DNA of 64,000 nt from Paracoccus yeei ATCC BAA-599 (GTDB lineage Bacteria > Pseudomonadota > Alphaproteobacteria > Rhodobacterales > Rhodobacteraceae): NCBI RefSeq assembly GCF_000622145.1, contig NZ_JHWH01000019.1, positions 1 through 64,000 of the forward strand, written 5' to 3'. The position numbers were made by a program, and so were the translations under genes. Positions 60,681-64,000 of this stretch are shown here, piece by piece; positions within the stretch are counted from its first letter, which is position 1, and each line of letters begins with the position of its first letter. Under the pieces are notes generated by a model that searched no databases, was not told the origin of the DNA, and saw only the letters and a program-made list of their open reading frames with translations.

Positions 60681-62822
60681 GTGACCGTGCAGACGACGCG
60701 CCGGGGTTTCCTGGCAGGTGGGACAGGGCTGTTGCTGGCGCTGGCGCTTCCGGTCGGGCGGGGCCGGGCGCAGGTGACGGTGGCCGGGCCATTCGCGCCC
60801 AATGCCTTCATCCGCATCGGGACCGACGATCTGGTCACGGTGATGATCAAGCACCTCGAGATGGGGCAGGGGCCCTATACCGGCCTTGCGACCCTGGTGG
60901 CCGAGGAACTGGACGCCGACTGGTCGCAGATGCGGGCCGAAGGCGCGCCCGCCGACGACAGGCTGTATGCGAACCTCGCCTTCGGGGCGCAGGGGACCGG
61001 GGGGTCCACCGCCATCGCCAACAGCTTCATGCAGATGCGCAAGGCCGGCGCCGCCGCCCGCGCCATGCTGGTCGCCGCTGCGGCCGAGGAATGGGGCGTC
61101 CCCGCCTCCGAGATCACCGTCAAGGCGGGCGTCGTCGCGCATGAGGCCTCGGGCCGGTCGTCCGGCTTCGGCGCGCTGTCGACCGCCGCCGCCCGCCAGC
61201 CGGTGCCCGAAGACCCGCCGGTCAAGGCCCCCGCCGATTTCGTGCTGATCGGCACCGACCGGCCCAAGCTGGACAGCGCGTCGAAATCCACCGGCACCGC
61301 GCAATTCACCCTGGATGTCTATCGCGACGGGATGCTAACCGTGGTGGTGGCGCATCCGCCCCGGTTCGGCGCGACCCTGGCCCGCGTGGACGACAGCGCC
61401 GCCCTGGCGGTGAAAGGGGTCGAGATGGTGCGGACCGTGCCCTCGGGCGTGGCGGTCTATGCGACCAACACCTATGCCGCGATGAAGGGCCGCGACGCGC
61501 TGATCTTGGAATGGGACGACAGCAAAGCGGAAACGCGCAGCTCCACCCAGATGTTCGCAGCCTTCGCCGAGGCCGCCGCCCAGGGCGGCGAGACGGTCGA
61601 GGAAGAGGGCGACCTGTCAGCCATCGACGGCGCGGCCAGGGTGCTGACGGCCGAATACCGTTTCCCCTATCTGGCCCATGCGCCGATGGAACCCCTGGAT
61701 GCGGTGATCGAGACCAAGGGCGGCAAGGCCGAGCTGTGGTTCGGCAGCCAGTTCCCGTTCTTTGACAAGCCCACCATCGCGGGCGCCCTGGGCATCGCGC
61801 CCGAGGACGTGACGATCAACGTGCTGATGGCGGGCGGATCCTTCGGTCGGCGGGCGCAGGGCTCGGCCCATCTGGCGGCCGAGGTCGGTGCAATCGCCAA
61901 GGCCGCCGGGCGCGACGGCGCCTTCAAGCTGGTCTGGACCCGAGAGGACGACGTGAAGGGCGGCTATTACCGCCCGATGACCGTCCACCGCCTGCGCGCG
62001 GGGCTAGACACGGACGGAGCCATCATCGGGTGGGAAAACGTCGTCGCGAACCAGTCGATCATGGCGGGCACGCCGATGGAGGCGATGCTGAAGGGCGGCC
62101 CGGACAACAGCTCATTCGAAGGCTCCACCGGCCTGCCCTACCGCCTGGGCGCCAAGCGCATCGGCTGGGCGCGGATGGAAAGCCCGGTCAGCGTGCTGTG
62201 GTGGCGCTCGGTTGGCCACACCCACACCGCCTATGCGGTCGAGACCTTCCTAGACGAGGTTCTGGAGGCCGCCGGAAAGGATCCCGTGCAGGGCCGCCTG
62301 GACCTGCTGCCGCCCGAGGCCGCGCGCGAACGCGCCGTGATTGCCGAGGCCGCCCGCATGGCCGGTTGGCAGGGACCGCGCCGCGACGGCAAGGGCTATG
62401 GCATCGCCTATGCGAAAAGCTTCGGCACCTATGTCGCCGAGGTGGTCGAGGTCGAGGATCGCGGCGGCACCCCGCGCGTCACCCGCGTCTGGTGCGCCGT
62501 CGATTGCGGCATCGCCGTCAATCCCAACCTGATCCGCGCGCAGATGGAGGGCGGCATCGGCTATGCCCTGTCCGCCGCGCTGCACAGCCGCATCACCCTG
62601 GCGCCGGGGGGCACCGTGGAACAGTCGAATTTCCACGACTATCCCATGCTGCGGATCGCCGAGATGCCGGCGGTCGAGGTCTCGATCATCCGCAGCGCCG
62701 CGGATCCGACCGGCGTCGGCGAACCGGGCGTGCCGCCGCTGGCCCCGGCGATGGCCAATGCCTGGCGCGCCTTGAACGGGGCTCGGCAATACCAGCTTCC
62801 TTTCGGCGGAGCGATTTCATGA
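60681..62822 (+). CDS. Molybdopterin cytosine-dinucleotide subunit, isoquinoline 1-oxidoreductase beta type, Tat-exported
   Basis: 713 residues with an N-terminal Tat signal (TTRRGFLAGGTGLLLALALP, cleavage after GRAQ region). The xanthine-oxidase-type cofactor domains contain HLEMGQGPYTGLATLVAEEL, FGAQGTGGSTAIANSFMQMR, APMEPLDAVIETKGG, MAGGSFGRRAQGSAHLAAEV, CAVDCGIAVNPNLIRAQMEG and, near the C-terminus, DPTGVGEPGVPPLAPAMANA holding the catalytic Glu. This periplasmic IorB-like class hydroxylates N-heterocycles or oxidises aldehydes. The start is GTG 60681. No XdhC-type chaperone or Mo-cofactor gene is adjacent. Confidence 0.9.
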   Translation: MTVQTTRRGFLAGGTGLLLALALPVGRGRAQVTVAGPFAPNAFIRIGTDDLVTVMIKHLEMGQGPYTGLATLVAEELDADWSQMRAEGAPADDRLYANLAFGAQGTGGSTAIANSFMQMRKAGAAARAMLVAAAAEEWGVPASEITVKAGVVAHEASGRSSGFGALSTAAARQPVPEDPPVKAPADFVLIGTDRPKLDSASKSTGTAQFTLDVYRDGMLTVVVAHPPRFGATLARVDDSAALAVKGVEMVRTVPSGVAVYATNTYAAMKGRDALILEWDDSKAETRSSTQMFAAFAEAAAQGGETVEEEGDLSAIDGAARVLTAEYRFPYLAHAPMEPLDAVIETKGGKAELWFGSQFPFFDKPTIAGALGIAPEDVTINVLMAGGSFGRRAQGSAHLAAEVGAIAKAAGRDGAFKLVWTREDDVKGGYYRPMTVHRLRAGLDTDGAIIGWENVVANQSIMAGTPMEAMLKGGPDNSSFEGSTGLPYRLGAKRIGWARMESPVSVLWWRSVGHTHTAYAVETFLDEVLEAAGKDPVQGRLDLLPPEAARERAVIAEAARMAGWQGPRRDGKGYGIAYAKSFGTYVAEVVEVEDRGGTPRVTRVWCAVDCGIAVNPNLIRAQMEGGIGYALSAALHSRITLAPGGTVEQSNFHDYPMLRIAEMPAVEVSIIRSAADPTGVGEPGVPPLAPAMANAWRALNGARQYQLPFGGAIS

Positions 62823-63415
62823 GATCAGTCACGGCCGTTCTTGTCCCGGCGCTGTTCTGCGCCGCGCCGCTTTGGGCGCAGGACGACCTGCAAACCCCCG
62901 ACGCCTTCGCTGCCATCGCCGACAAGGCCGAAAGGTCCGCCGCCCTGTTTCAGGAAATGGGCAAGGTGCTGACCCATCCGCGCTGCCTGAACTGCCACCC
63001 GGTCACCGGCGGGCCGACGCAGGGCGACGACATGCATCCCCACGATCCGCCCGTGGTGCGCGGAGAGGCCGATTTCGGCGCGCCGGGGATGACCTGCAAC
63101 ACCTGCCACGGGGCCGAGAATGTCACCCTGACCGGCGGCCAGGGCAGCATTCCGGGGCACGAGCCCTGGTCGCTGGCCCCGGTCAGCATGGGCTGGGTCG
63201 GCCTGTCCCTGGGCGAGATCTGCCAGCAGATCAAGGATCCCGAGCGCAACGGCGGCAAGACGCTGGAAGAGCTTCACGAACACAACGCCCATGACGGCCT
63301 GGTCGGCTGGGGCTGGCATCCCGGCGCGGGCCGCGAGCCCGCCCCCGGCAGCCAGGAGATCTTCGGCCAGCTGACGCGGGCCTGGATCGACACCGGAGCC
63401 GCCTGTCCCGGGTGA
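62819..63415 (+). CDS. Periplasmic dihaem cytochrome c, electron acceptor of the molybdenum hydroxylase
   Basis: 198 residues with a Sec signal (MRSVTAVLVPALFCAAPLWA, then QDDLQ) and two haem-binding motifs, CLNCH (56-60) and CNTCH (93-97), both followed by conserved-looking His/Gly segments (HPHDPPVVRG, GHEPWSLAPVSMGWVGLSLG). A further C-x4-K-type stretch (CQQIKDP) lacks a haem motif. The stop of the large subunit overlaps its start (ATGA), so the three genes form one translationally coupled operon delivering electrons to the respiratory chain. Confidence 0.88.
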   Translation: MRSVTAVLVPALFCAAPLWAQDDLQTPDAFAAIADKAERSAALFQEMGKVLTHPRCLNCHPVTGGPTQGDDMHPHDPPVVRGEADFGAPGMTCNTCHGAENVTLTGGQGSIPGHEPWSLAPVSMGWVGLSLGEICQQIKDPERNGGKTLEELHEHNAHDGLVGWGWHPGAGREPAPGSQEIFGQLTRAWIDTGAACPG

Positions 63416-63690
63416 TCGGGGAGGTGTAGCTCCGGTCCAGGCGTATTGCCGGGAAGACACGTTCGTAAAAAGAACCGGTTGCCTGCGTAGCGGCATCGGT
63501 GGCCATCACCCCGCCGGCGGCGCGACATGGTGATCGTGGCGCAATACCGCCTGAGCCTTGGGCAGCCGTGGCAGCGGGGAACGGAACGAAGTTGGGACTG
63601 GGGTCGGCTGACGTCGCATGGATCGTTGATGCACCGGGACGGCATCCCGATCATCCGGAACCGGACATTCCGGCGCACCACGGACAGCGA

Positions 63691-63999
63691 TCATCCTCCA
63701 GGGTGGCCATCAAGGTGGAGTTTGGCGACTTCAACCACGGACCCTGCGGAGCCCCCGATGACCAGGACCAACTGCTCCCGGCACACGATGTCCTGCACCA
63801 AGCAGAAAGGTCTTGCAGTATGATATCCGATCAGATGACAGCGTTGGGAACGACGGATCGCGGTTTCCATTTCCGCATCGCTCAGGCCAGCCGCAATGAT
63901 AATCTGGCGCTGTGGCAGCGCAGCGCGGTCGAACATCGCCGGATCGAAGCGCCGGAGTGTTGACAGGAATTCCCGACGCCGAACCTCCCGCCGTGCAAG
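63691..63999 (-). CDS. Unidentified protein, C-terminal part only (cut by window edge)
   Basis: Open - strand frame entering from the right edge and ending at TGA 63693-63691, at least 102 residues in view: MFDRAALPQRQIIIAAGLSD, AEMETAIRRSQRCHLIGYHT, ARPFCLVQDIVCREQLVLVI, GGSAGSVVEVAKLHLDGHPG. Alternating strands and helices suggest a folded domain and the frame is free of stops, but I recognise no family. Start lies outside. The 275 bp between the cytochrome stop and this gene (63416-63690) contain nothing I can support. Confidence 0.45.
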   Translation of the reverse strand, partial: LARREVRRREFLSTLRRFDPAMFDRAALPQRQIIIAAGLSDAEMETAIRRSQRCHLIGYHTARPFCLVQDIVCREQLVLVIGGSAGSVVEVAKLHLDGHPGG

Positions 64000-64000
64000 C

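Noticed and set aside
63499..63963. + strand frame near the right edge
   Set aside because: No domain, no ribosome site, and it overlaps the better - strand partial frame. Its sequence is not convincing as protein.

Overview
The window reads as a chromosomal or megaplasmid segment of a high-GC alphaproteobacterium of the Rhodobacteraceae, most likely a Paracoccus. Reasons: the complete quinohemoprotein amine dehydrogenase (qhp) cluster with a gamma subunit whose crosslink residues match the Paracoccus enzyme one for one; the Rhodobacter/Paracoccus-type extragenic element with a core like CAAATATCCCC; and codon use dominated by GC at third positions. The exception is the first ~2 kb, which is visibly poorer in GC and borders an IS3-family remnant.

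Layout. (1) 1-5.2 kb: IS remnant, then an exopolysaccharide-type operon on the + strand (sulfotransferase, fused RgpF/WbsX glycan protein, secreted protein of unknown function). (2) 5.2-6.9 kb: hpd (tyrosine catabolism) divergent from an Lrp/AsnC regulator. (3) 7-17.8 kb: amine oxidation module: aldehyde dehydrogenase, qhpR, qhpF-E-B-C-D-A on the - strand and qhpG on the + strand. It builds the CTQ-containing periplasmic amine dehydrogenase; the aldehyde it forms can be taken on by the aldehyde dehydrogenase. The two divergent promoter regions of the module share a set of boxes, candidate QhpR sites. (4) 17.8-18.7 kb: decayed benD-like and aromatic-acid MFS transporter genes. (5) 18.9-25.8 kb: lipoprotein hydrolase, then a tightly coupled + strand RiPP operon: a precursor with four 26-residue repeats each holding three aromatic-X-Asn motifs, a Cys-Cys protein of unknown function, a radical SAM/SPASM maturase, an HExxH-type putative peptide hydroxylase, a 2OG-Fe(II) oxygenase-like protein and a TPR protein. 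This is the most novel system in the window. (6) 26.6-27.4 kb: fragments of Rieske oxygenase, betaine/choline-type ABC permease and GlxA-type regulator genes. (7) 27.5-33 kb: D-lactate dehydrogenase, two small secreted proteins, a GMC oxidoreductase with its Tat-type small subunit, a glyoxalase-fold protein and a ribbon-helix-helix protein.

(8) 33.4-59.4 kb: an essentially complete trimethylamine to ammonium route. tmm oxidises TMA to TMAO, tdm demethylates TMAO to dimethylamine and formaldehyde, dmmDABC oxidises dimethylamine to methylamine, gmaS and mgsABC turn methylamine into gamma-glutamylmethylamide and N-methylglutamate, and mgdABCD oxidises N-methylglutamate, passing the C1 unit to tetrahydrofolate. 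folD and purU process that C1 unit and amtB handles ammonium. An APC permease is probably the amine importer. Regulators are GlxA-type, FadR/GntR-type, and a signal-less ABC-type ligand-binding protein divergent from tmm.

(9) 59.4-64 kb: a cupin-XRE regulator divergent from a periplasmic molybdenum hydroxylase of isoquinoline 1-oxidoreductase type with a dihaem cytochrome c, then an unidentified partial gene at the window edge. No tRNA, rRNA or CRISPR was seen. Functions were assigned by reading motifs and gene order, without database searches.
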